64,000 bases of DNA from Tanypteryx hageni (Eukaryota; Arthropoda; Insecta; Odonata; Petaluridae): NCBI GenBank assembly GCA_028673005.1, contig CM054115.1:191030370-191094369 (forward strand), in the 5' to 3' direction. Both the position numbers and the translations under genes were made by a program. Numbering within the stretch: position 1 is the stretch's first letter; every line of letters begins with the position of its first letter. Shown piece by piece: positions 36,936 through 46,690 of the stretch. Below the pieces are notes generated by a model. That model was not told the DNA's origin. It worked only from the letters and a program-made list of their open reading frames with translations, and searched no databases.

Positions 36936-38737
36936 TAATCGCCACATATCTTCTCAAATGGCGTTAGTCTTGCAATTAATAATCCACGAAGAGACTACGA
37001 ATAAGAGATTCATCCGTTTTCCGAAGTGCTTTAAATCCTACTCCCGGCAAGCATCTGCGGGTAACGAGAATTTCTATTATTTACGTATTTTTCGTATCAG
37101 TCAGTCATAATTCTCTTATACGAGTATAAACGCCGAGAGGAATATTTCGCGTCCGAAAAATTGCCAACAGATTGCTTGCGCGATGAATTCAACTAACCAA
37201 ATGTGGTTGGAGACGATTGCAAAATGCGCCCTAAAAAGTAGGATTTTGGGATTTTGTTCAAGTTGATGACTTACATTCCAGTTGTTGGTCTGGCAATTAG
37301 GTTAAATTAATTGGCTTCGGGATCCGATCGCAGTTAAGCGATAAAGCTGTCCTGAAGCGGGTTCTAGTAATCCACGTAGGGAACGCAGAATTATTTCTCT
37401 CGGTACATACGAGAATTGAAATTTATAATTATGTTTCTATTTATGTGGGTGTTCTTTTAAAAGTACACGATTGAAATAAAGAATCGTCTCACTGCATTGT
37501 AGAAGTTTTCCAATTATTAAAATTTAATGAATTTCACTTATAAGAATTCGGAATTACTATTCAAATTTCATCTCCGTTGCCATGGCAGCTCTGATCGAGG
37601 GGTGTGACACAAGAATTTATTTTCATTTTAGCGTAGGTGAAAATTCATCGGTCTGAGTGAGTGACATGACGTAGTTTCACCACTTTTGTCCCGCATTCCA
37701 ATGAAAACTTTTAATATGCAAAACTACAATGAAATCCTTCCTACTATAACGGTGCGCAATAGACGTCAATATCTCTTTCTCAAAATCAAGGCAACATAGC
37801 ATAATGCATATGAAGAGAATCTTTTATTTTGATGTGCTCAATAACAACATCTGAAATAACATTATTTTCTAGGATGAATATTGATATTTATGTAAGCTAA
37901 AATAAATAATAAATAACATTCCTGATTATATATGTGATTTTGCCAGAGATTGTTATTTTTTATTTAATTTCTCTGTAGTTTCTAAATTCTAAATTTATTT
38001 TATATGCATCTATCTTTAAAGCGTAAATACTGTGTAACAGCAGGACGAAGATCAAATATATTAGGAACGTTTTCTTTTATAAAAATTACCTAAATGCACA
38101 TAAAATTCTAACAGTTTGGTTTATCGCCGTAATTGTTTCGTTACCAAAATTTTCCTTTAAACAAAATAATCGAAGAAAAAAAAGTCAATATTAATCTTTA
38201 CCTTATATTTCTTAATAAAAATGAAATTAAAATGTGCTGCGAGATAAATTATTTTACGGAAGCAAGTGAATGGCCAAAGGCAGCGCTATAGGAACTATAT
38301 GTATGCAGAATCCAATGTTATTAGTATTCCCACGGAGCACATCAATTTTCATTATTTAGAAAGACATCTATAAAAGCAGTGGATTAAAACAGAGACCTAT
38401 ACAGTCGATTCCGAGAGTTCCATCGGGAAAATAAATAAAAAGGCATTTCCCTTTATCATGTGCGTTAAACTGAAGCAATATATTGTCCTTAACGAGTTCT
38501 CTCGCGATAAAGATCCGTGAAAAGGGCTGGGCGAGGCGGAAACCCAGGAAAGCAGAAATAGAGATCTTTAAAGAGGTAAAGGGTGGGTTTGGATGTTGGC
38601 GAAAGAATTGCCTTTTTTACATCTTATCTTTCTTCATTGATCCGAACGACTCCTCAAGCCATCTTGATGCCAAACAAAAAACGTCCGCCAAACCGCATCT
38701 TCCCTTTATCCACCCCTTCTTCCCCCACCCCATCTTC
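36936..38737. other. Intergenic stretch, nothing recognised
   Basis: AT-rich except for 38480-38600. The long open frame that starts at 38483 runs into the minisatellite and then into LINE sequence; I do not consider it a gene. Confidence 0.4.
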
Positions 38738-39741
38738 ATCTTCCTCCACCCCTTCTCCCCTCCACCCTCTCTCCCATCGTCCCTCTCTCCCCTCCACACT
38801 CTCTGCCCTCCACCCTCTCACCCTCTCTCCCATCCACCCTCTCTCCTATCCAGTCTCTCACCCCTCCACCATATCTCTCCTCTACCCTATCTCCCCATCA
38901 CCCTCTCTCACCTCCACCCTCACACCCATCCACCCTTTCTCCCCTCCACCCTCTCTCCCCTCCACTCTCTCTCCCTCCACCCTCTCTCCCCTCCACCCTC
39001 TCTCCCCTCCACCCTCTCACCCCTCCACCCTCTCTCCTATCCACCCTCTCTCCCCTCCACCCTATCTCCCCTGCACGCTCTCTCCCCTCCAACCTCTCAC
39101 CCTCTCTCCTATCCAGCCTCTCACCCCTCCACCCTCTCTCCCCATCACCCTCTCTCACCTCCACCCTCACACCCATCCACCCTCTCTCCCCTCCACCCTC
39201 TCACCCCTCCACCCTCTCTCCCCTCCACCCTCTCACCCCTCCACCCTCTCTCCCCTCCACCCTCTCTCCTATCAACCCTCTCTCCCCTCCACCCTATCTC
39301 CCCTGCACGCTCTCTCCCCTCCAACCTCTCACCCTCTCTACTATCCAGCCTCTCACCCCTCCACCCTATCTCCCCATCACCCTCACTCACCTCCACCCTC
39401 ACACCCATCCACCCTCTCGCCCCTCCACCTTCTCTCCCCTCCACCCTATCTCCCCTCCACCCTCTCTCCCCTCCACCCTCTCACCCCTCCACCCTTTCTC
39501 CCCTCCACCCTCTCTCCTATCCACCCTCTCTCCCCTCCACCCTATCTCCCCTGCATGCTCTCTCCCCTCCAACCTCTCACCCTCTCTCCTATCCAGCCTC
39601 TCACCCCTCCACCCTCTCTCCCCATCACCCTCTCTCACCTCCACCCTCACACCCATCCACCCTCTCGCCCCTCCACCTTCTCTCCCCTCCACCCTATCTC
39701 CCCTCCACCCTCTCTCCCCTTCACCCTCTCATCCCTCCACC
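38738..39741. repeat. CCACCCTCTCTCCCCT minisatellite with higher-order repeat
   Basis: About 1 kb of units close to CTCCACCCTCTCTCCC. A longer motif containing CCCATCACCCTC, CACCTCCACCCTC and ACACCCATCCACCCT recurs at about 38921, 39168, 39400 and 39648, giving a higher-order period of 247, 232 and 248 bp. Lack of stop triplets keeps several frames open. Confidence 0.9.
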
Positions 39742-40449
39742 ATTTTACCGAATTATAACTCTTCAAAACCCGCAGTATCTGAACTCCAAATTTTCCCAAA
39801 TGAACTCTGTACACAACGCCAACACTAGGGGCACCAATCTCTTCCAGATCCCACATCACAGGACGGAAATTTATAATAAATCCTTCCATGTTACAGCTTG
39901 TAGACTTTGGAACGCCCTACCTACTGACCTCCAAAACGCAACATCTCTCCACATATTCAAACATAAATACTTTAAATTGCTGTTCTCTGCCCAAAATTCA
40001 GGTCAGCTTTAACATTTTCTTCTTACCAATTGCAAGACGGCTTCCTTCACTCTTCCTTACTTAATTAACATTAATTATTTTTTTTGCAGGTTATTGAGTT
40101 CGCAAAGTGTACGCCTCCTTCGACTGTTACCTTTTCATTGTCTAGTGTCTACTATGTTATAGTGTTTATGACGGTATACAACGATGCTGTATATACGAAG
40201 ACTTACTGTACATACTCCTTTCTATTTAATGTTGTATTACTATATCATTATATGTACACTATCTAGGGTTTTCGCAGGTTTTTCACACCCCCCTTCTCAG
40301 TGGGTGTTTTCCTGCGTGGGTTTTACTAGGGAGGACATGCCTGTTTTACCTAGGTTTTCCCCACAATCTCTAATCTGTCTTCAATTTTATATATATATTT
40401 TTTTTTTACTCTGTATGATTTAGGTATATACTGTTTATGTTATGCGTAT

Positions 40450-40486
<37 letters not shown>

Positions 40487-40600
40487 TACTTTACCATTTT
40501 TTTATATTTTTTATATTGACGAAGGGTTAAATGTAAGAATGGACCTTATGGTCTAAATTTCGCCCGAATAAAGACGATTATCTATCTATCTATCTATCTC
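39742..40600 (+). mobile_element. (TCTA)n-tailed LINE, 5'-truncated copy A
   Basis: Nearly identical to 45460-46618. It starts abruptly within the RT C-terminal coding region (FYRIITLQNPQYLN, then ACRLWNALPTDLQNATSLHI, stop at 40012). It then carries a 3' UTR with a (TA)n run at 40453-40484 and ends CGAATAAAGACGATTATC followed by (TATC)n that merges into CT repeat. It lies inside the pyrimidine minisatellite on both sides. Relative to copy B it lacks 290 bp of 3' UTR. Confidence 0.85.
40453..40484. repeat. (TA)n microsatellite in LINE 3' UTR, copy A
   Basis: About 16 TA repeats at the same 3' UTR position as in copy B, where the run is about twice as long. Confidence 0.9.
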
Positions 40601-40777
40601 TCTCCTCCACCCTCTCACCCTCTCTCCCATCCACACTCTCACCCTCTCTCCTATCCACCCTCTCACCCCTCCACCATATCTCTCCTCCACCCTATCTCCC
40701 CATCACCCTCTCTCACCTCCACCCTCACACCCCTCCACCCTCACACCCCTCCACCCTCTCTTCCCTCCACCCCATGG
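40601..40777. repeat. CT minisatellite between two LINE tails
   Basis: Same CTCCACCCTCTC-type units as at 38738-39741. Confidence 0.85.
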
Positions 40778-40808
40778 GACGATTATCTATCTATCTATCT
40801 ATCTATCT
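40778..40808 (+). mobile_element. Minimal LINE tail, copy C
   Basis: GACGATTATC followed by (TATC)n, exactly the last 10 bp plus tail of copies A and B, inside the CT minisatellite. It is either an extreme 5' truncation of the same LINE or a recombination scar. Confidence 0.55.
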
Positions 40809-41660
40809 CTCCCCTCCACCCTCTCTCGCCTCCACCCTCTCTCCCTCCACCCTATCTCCCCTCCACCCTCTCACCCTTTCTCCCCTCCACCCTCTCCCCC
40901 CTCTACCCTCTCTCACCTCCACCCTCTCTCCCCTCCACCCTCTCTCCCCTCCACCCTCTCTCCCCTCCACCCTCACACCCTCTCTCCCCTCCACCCTATC
41001 TCCCCTCCACCCTCTTTCCCCTCTTCTCTCTCTCCACTTTACCCTCTCTCCCCTCCACCCTCTTTCCCCTCCTCCTTCTCTCCCCTCCACCCTCTCTCCC
41101 CTCCACCCTCTTTCCCCTCCACCCTATATCCCCTCCACCTTCCCACGCCCAACACTTCCTTTCCTTCCTCCCCTCACCCCATTCCATTCCCTCCTCTCCA
41201 CTTCTCATCTAACCTCTCGCTATCTCTCTCTTTTATTTCCAGTTCCCAATCATTTCATTCCTAAAGACCGCTCTTCCCTCCATTCTCCACGCTCCCACCA
41301 TTCGTATCCTTAGCGTTCCTTCTCTTATCTCTCTTTTCTTCCTCTTCGTTCCTCTCTCTCCCTTTCTCTCTCTCTCTCCTTCTCTTCCCTCGTCTCAAAA
41401 TCTCTCATATATCTACGATGGCTTTTCTTCCTTTCATATTCATTCCCTCCCTCACTCCCATTCTTCTTTCTCCCTCCCTCCCACTCTCTTTTCTCCCTCC
41501 AACTCCTCCTTCTCCCTCCCACTCTCCTTTCTCCCTCCAACTCCTCCTTCTCCCTCCAACTCCTCCTTCTCCCTCCCACTCTCCTTTCTCCCTCCCTCCC
41601 ACTCCCACTCTCCTTTCTCCCTCCCTCCCAACTCCTCTTTCATCCTCTACAACCCTTTTC
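40809..41660. repeat. CT-rich minisatellite
   Basis: CTCCACCCTCTCTCCC units to about 41140, then CTTCTCCCTCCAACTCCTC units at 41490-41640. Open frames here are artefacts. Confidence 0.88.
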
Positions 41661-42741
41661 TCATAGGCACACCCTTTTTCGGTCCCTTATCGATCAGGGG
41701 TGCCAACTCCACGCAGACAAACCCTCAGATACGCTGCAAAACCTCTTTAGAAATGAAATGAATGATCCTAACTTTTCAATTACTGCGTTTTTTTCTTCTC
41801 CTCCTAAAAAAAACGAGGATTTTTTCCTTCGGGTGACTCCAATTTATGCGATAAGGAACGGATTACACATCCCAACGGGGAATTTTCGTGCGTTATCTAG
41901 CGGAGGATGGTTATTCTTATCTTTTCAACTTTTAAATCGCCAAAATATCGAATATAATCCATACGAATTTTTTCGTTGTTTCTTCGTCGAAATTATGGTT
42001 TTGAATTTTATTCCATCATAGTTTTATCTCCATTGTTTAACTGCAACTCCTTCCAAACTCCACCCCATTCTCTCCCTTATCCTACAGTTTCACTTACTCT
42101 CATTCTTTTTTTTTACTTCTGCCGAATTCTCTTTCTCATCATTGTATATATCTCTCTCTCTTCCTCTGTTCAAAACGCTTCCTTACCTCTCATTTTTCTC
42201 TCTTTTCCTTAAATTACGTCTCTCATTCTAATAATAATAATCGTTAAACACACTCATCAGAATGACATCCAATATAGAGAAAAACACAATGAAAAAATCC
42301 ATAAATATATTATTAGCCGAAGAAATTAAAAACATGTGGCAACAAAATAAAGTTATTATAGTATTTATTGTAATATCGTCCGCAGGTGTCATCCCAAAAA
42401 AAACTATTCAAAAGTCTTGAAATCTAGAACTGCACAAAAATACATACATAAATTTACAAAAATCTATCATAATAAGCACATGCTCTATTGTCCGGCAATT
42501 TTTAAATGACAACACACCATAAATATGAAATAACTATGCATACAGCTTGAGCCCGCTCCGCTGTAAACATGAAAACCCGGAATTAATCCGCGTAAATAAT
42601 AAAAATAATAATAATAATGATAAATTAATAAACGCATAAAGGAAAGACCCCAATTACATGCATTATAATAAAAAACATGAATAAAAATATGGATAAAAAA
42701 TATAAAACTATCACAAATACAGAAGAAATATTGTACACACA
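41661..42741. other. Intergenic stretch, nothing recognised
   Basis: AT-rich, pyrimidine-biased at 42040-42220. No domain was recognised in the short frames. Confidence 0.4.
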
Positions 42742-43710
42742 TTAAGATGACACGGTTGCATATAATTTGCTTTTAAGAGAAGATAACGAGTCAAAAAATA
42801 AATGAATATTATTGGCCCTACTCAGGACCTGGTTCGCAAATCTCATCATTCGGGACAGAGGTTTAAATCTGCAAACATCCACTCTCCCGAAAGAGTCTCG
42901 GAAGAGTATGGTATGTCTGGATCGTCGAGCAGGAACACTGAATTTAATCAGGCTAAACAGGTCATGAGAGCCTATGGCCCCCGTCAATACATTACGGAGG
43001 AATATCACACCAGCGACGGCTCGCCTCGTCCCAAGAGGAACCAAATGAATCTCTTACATAAAATGGGCAAATCATTCTTATTAAAAATGGAACAATTATT
43101 TTACAAGCAACGCCATTTAATGAAATTCATTTGTCCTTTCTCAATTGCCAGGATATGAGTGGTATGATGGGGATTCCAAATCACGCTGCTAAATTCTAAA
43201 ATAGGCCGCACAATGGAACCATAAGATCAAAAAGAAATACTCCTTAAAAAACGCAGGAGGCGGAATGCACTAGTACAGAGAGACCTAATATGAATTTTAA
43301 AATTTAACAGAGAGAAATAATTACACCAAGATCAGTGATGGTATTAATACGTTCAAGCGGAACACCCTAAATTCAATAATCAGACTTTATTATATTTTTC
43401 TTCATAGTGAAAGAAATAACTATAAAATTTGACAGATTGGTAAATAGTTTTCAATTTTGGCACCAGTTAGAAAAGCTATCCAAGTAATTTTGAAAAGTTA
43501 CACAGTATACTTTTGAAAAATTTGGCAAAATAAAAATTGGTCTATAATTGCGAACATTAGATTTGCAACCACTTATAAAAACATGTGTAACTATCTTTTC
43601 CTTCCACCTCAGAGGGAAAGTGTGATATTGTAAAATTATGTTGAACAGAGAAAACTAAGTTCCTCGGCACACATTTTCAGGAGAATAATAGGAATACAAT
43701 TTTTACCAGG
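42742..43710 (-). pseudogene. LINE RT relic with missing catalytic core
   Basis: On the minus strand from about 43710: IILLKMCAEELSF, then FPLRWKEKIVTHVF and NVRNYRPIFILPNFSKV (RT N-terminal motifs). The sequence then jumps directly to NYLDSFSNWCQNWKL and VPLERINTITDLGVIIS (post-palm region). The last frame (43044-42742) has IGSHDLFSLIKFSVPARRSRH and MMRFANQVLS, a typical CR1/Jockey-group C-terminus. The segment with the F-D and YADD motifs is absent. Numerous stops occur. Confidence 0.7.
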
Positions 43711-43919
43711 CAACACACTGTTTTTCGAGCTACGAAGAGCAGTTCAAATCTCACGTCCAGTGAAGTGTACGGAGGACAGAGCGCCAGTTACATATAAAGC
43801 GCCATTATTAAAAGGCGGAGGCATAGAAACATTTTTAAAAAATAGGAAAATATTAAGAAAATAAATCTGTAACTTCCATGTAATTTCCATTACTCTTTTA
43901 TCATGTCACTCATCCCACC
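43711..43919. other. Short spacer, possible further LINE remnant
   Basis: Minus-strand sequence may continue the LINE upstream, but no motif can be named. Confidence 0.3.
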
Positions 43920-44354
43920 GTCTTCCTACATTCTATCTCACTCTGTCCTTTCTCCTGGCCTTCGTTTTGCCCCTTCCTATCCCTTACTCTATCTCTTCCC
44001 TCTTCTCTCCCACTCCTCTTTCTCCATTCATCTCATGTAATCGATTCCTCCCTCTCTCTCTCTAGGTTGAATCCAACTCCCCTCTTCTCCTCCTCTCTCT
44101 CCTTTCTTCTCCTATCATCCTCCCAACCTTCTTATCTTCTCTCCCTCCCTCCCTCCCCTCCTCTTACTCTCTCCCCTTCTCCTTTCCCTCCCTCCCCTCC
44201 TCCTCTCCTTCCCTCTCCTCCTCCTCTCCCTCCCTCTCCTCCTCCTCTCCCTCCCTCTCCTCCTCATCTCCCTCCCTCTCCGCCTTCTCTCCCTCCCTCC
44301 TCCCCTCCTCTCCCTCCCTCCCCTCCTCATCTCCTCCCTCCCCTCCTCCTCTCC
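43920..44354. repeat. CT-rich tract with CTCCCTCCCCTCCTCCT units
   Basis: Polypyrimidine repeats that directly abut the truncated 5' end of LINE copy B. Confidence 0.88.
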
Positions 44355-44379
44355 GTCCCATACCTAAGAAAAGTCTTAC

Positions 44380-45730
44380 TTCTGACATAACCGACTTTCG
44401 GCCCATCAGTTTACTTCCTGTATTATCAAAGGCATTTGAAAAGGTTTTACATGAACAAATCACATATTTTCTAATTAGTAATAATATCCTCGATTCTCTA
44501 CAATCAGTATTCCGAAAATCACACAGAACTACCACAGCACTCCTCAAAATCACTGACGATATCAGATTAGCAATGGACAAAAGAGAAGTCACTATTATGA
44601 CTCTTCTTGACTTTAGTAAAGCTTTTGACTCTGTAGATGTAAACATACTTCTAACCAAACTGCGCCTCATGAACTTCTCCTCACATTCCCTAAACTTAAT
44701 TAGTTCTTACCTGAATGATCGCCATTAAAAGGTCGTAACTGACAATCATTCCTCAAGATGGATTAAAGTGACACGTGGCGTACCACAAGGTTCCACCCTC
44801 GGGCCACTGCTCTTCTCTTTGTACATTAATGACATATCTTCTCAGCTTGCTCACTGTAAATACCACCTTTATGCTGATGATCTCCAAATCGATATGCACT
44901 CTCGCTCTATTGATCTCCCTCTTATCATTGATAAAATGAACCATGACCTCACTTCTTTATCCAAATGGAGCAATGTAAATTTCCTCAAAATTAATCCTTT
45001 AAAAAGTCAGTCTATTATTATTGGGTATCCCAAACTTCTCTCGTCACTAAACTTCTCAGAACTTCCCCCAATTCTGCTCACTAACTCTGTCATTCGTTTC
45101 CAAAAAACTGCAATCAATCTCGTGTTAGTATTCAATGACACATTGTCCTGGACTGATCATATAACTAAAACATGTAATACTGTTAACAGTTCACTTCACT
45201 CACTTAAAAGAATTAAAAGCATTACCCATTTCTCCATTCGCAAGCGACTTATCACTGCTCTTGTCCTTCCTCACCTCGATTACTGCGATACGTTCTATCA
45301 AGATCTATCTAACGAGCTATCTCTAAAATTGCAGCGTGCACAAAATTCCTGCGTAAGATTCATTTGTGATCTCCAAAAGAGAGACCATGTCACTCAACCT
45401 CTATATACGTTAGGCTGGCTTCGCACTGAAGCTCGTAGACGTCTTCACCTCCTCTCGTTATTTTACCGAATTATAACTCTTCAAAACCCGCAGTATCTGA
45501 ACTCCAAATTTTCCCAAATGAACTCTGTACACAACGCCAACACTAGGGGCACCAATCTCTTCCAGATCCCACATCACAGGACGGAAATTTATAATAAATC
45601 CTTCCATATTACAGCTTGTAGACTTTGGAACGCCCTACCTACTGACCTCCAAAACGCAACATCTCTCCACATATTCAAACATAAATACTTTAAATTGCTG
45701 TTCTCTGCACAAAATTCAGGTCAGCTTTAA
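44380..45730 (+). pseudogene. LINE reverse transcriptase, almost open, 5'-truncated
   Basis: RT motifs in order: DFRPISLLPVLSKAFEKVL (44393), FRKSHRTTTALLKITDD (44513), TLLDFSKAFDSVDVNILL with the first catalytic Asp (44603), TRGVPQGSTLGPLLFSLYIN (44771), YHLYADDLQID with the catalytic pair at 44870. The thumb and C-terminal region follow (RRLHLLSLFYRIITLQ; ACRLWNALPTDL), ending at 45730. The frame has a single premature TAA at 44726 after LNDRH; downstream, the 320-codon stretch from 44768 is uninterrupted. The endonuclease half is missing. Good preservation and near identity with copy A indicate recent activity of the family. Confidence 0.88.
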
Positions 45731-46448
45731 CATTTTCTTCTTACCTATTGCAAGACGGCTCCCTTCACTCTTCCTTACTTAATGAACATTAATTAATTTC
45801 TTCGCAGGTTATCGAGTTCGCAAAATGTACGCCTCCTTCGACTGTTACCTTTTCATTGTCTAGTGTCTACTAAGTTATAGTGTTTATACTAATTCTCATT
45901 GTTTTTATCATTCTGTATTTTTTCATACTATTTTATACTGATTTATATCATTTTGTATTGTTTTATACTATTTCGTATTACTTTATTTTATTATGTATTG
46001 TTTTATGTCATATGTGTAATTTTATATAATTTCCTTCTTTCTTATGTTATGCATGATCCAACAACAATCTCCATATTCATTGTATATATTTCAAGTATAT
46101 TTCATCTTATTCTGCCTAATTATTGTATTATATTTCTTGGTTTGCATTACGTTAATACCTATATATGTATTTTTTATGACGGTATACAACGATGCTGTAT
46201 ATACGAAGACTTAGTGTACATTCTCCTTTCTATTTAATGTTGCATTACTATATTATAATATGTACACTATCTAGGGTTTTCGCAGATTTTTCACACCCCT
46301 CTTCTCAGTGGGTGTTTTCCTGCGTGGGTTTTACTAGGGAGGACATGTCTGTTTTACCTAGGTTTTCCCCACAATCTCTAATCTGTCTTCAATTTTATAT
46401 ATTTTTTTACTCTGTATGATTTAGGTATATACTGTTTATGTTATGCGT

Positions 46449-46452
<4 letters not shown>

Positions 46453-46513
<61 letters not shown>
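46453..46513. repeat. (TA)n microsatellite in LINE 3' UTR, copy B
   Basis: About 30 TA repeats; length differs from copy A although flanking sequence is almost identical. Confidence 0.9.
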
Positions 46514-46515
<2 letters not shown>

Positions 46516-46618
46516 TACTTTACCATTTATTATATTTATTATATTGACGAAGGGTTAAATGTAAGAATGGACCTTATGGTCTAAATTTCGCCCGAATAAA
46601 GACGATTATCTATCTATC

Positions 46619-46690
46619 CCTCCCCTTCTCCTCTCCCTCCCCTCCCTCCCTCCCCTCCTCCTCTCCCTCCCTCCCCTCTCCACCTTTCCT
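46619..46690. repeat. CT-rich tract downstream of LINE copy B
   Basis: CCCTCCCCTTCTCCTCTCCC repeat continuing the pyrimidine tract interrupted by the LINE. Confidence 0.8.

Larger units (their letters stand above)
44355..46618 (+). mobile_element. (TCTA)n-tailed LINE, copy B, 5'-truncated
   Basis: Begins inside RT at SLTSDITDFRPISLLPVLSK and continues to the RT C-terminus at 45730, then an 890-bp 3' UTR with a (TA)n run (46453-46513), ending GAATAAAGACGATTATC and (TATC)n against CT repeat. It is embedded in CT-rich DNA at both ends, like copies A and C. The coding part is well preserved with one evident stop. The clade looks CR1/Jockey-group, not assigned more finely. Confidence 0.88.

Noticed and set aside
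36413..36967. 184- and 159-codon frames in CT repeat
   Set aside because: Overlapping open frames in the same low-complexity tract; no protein signature.
38583..39758. 391-codon Pro/Ser/His/Leu-rich frame
   Set aside because: Minisatellite translation in a second phase; no start context or unique sequence.
42742..43158. Frame on the plus strand opposite the LINE relic
   Set aside because: Antisense shadow of the LINE C-terminal frame.
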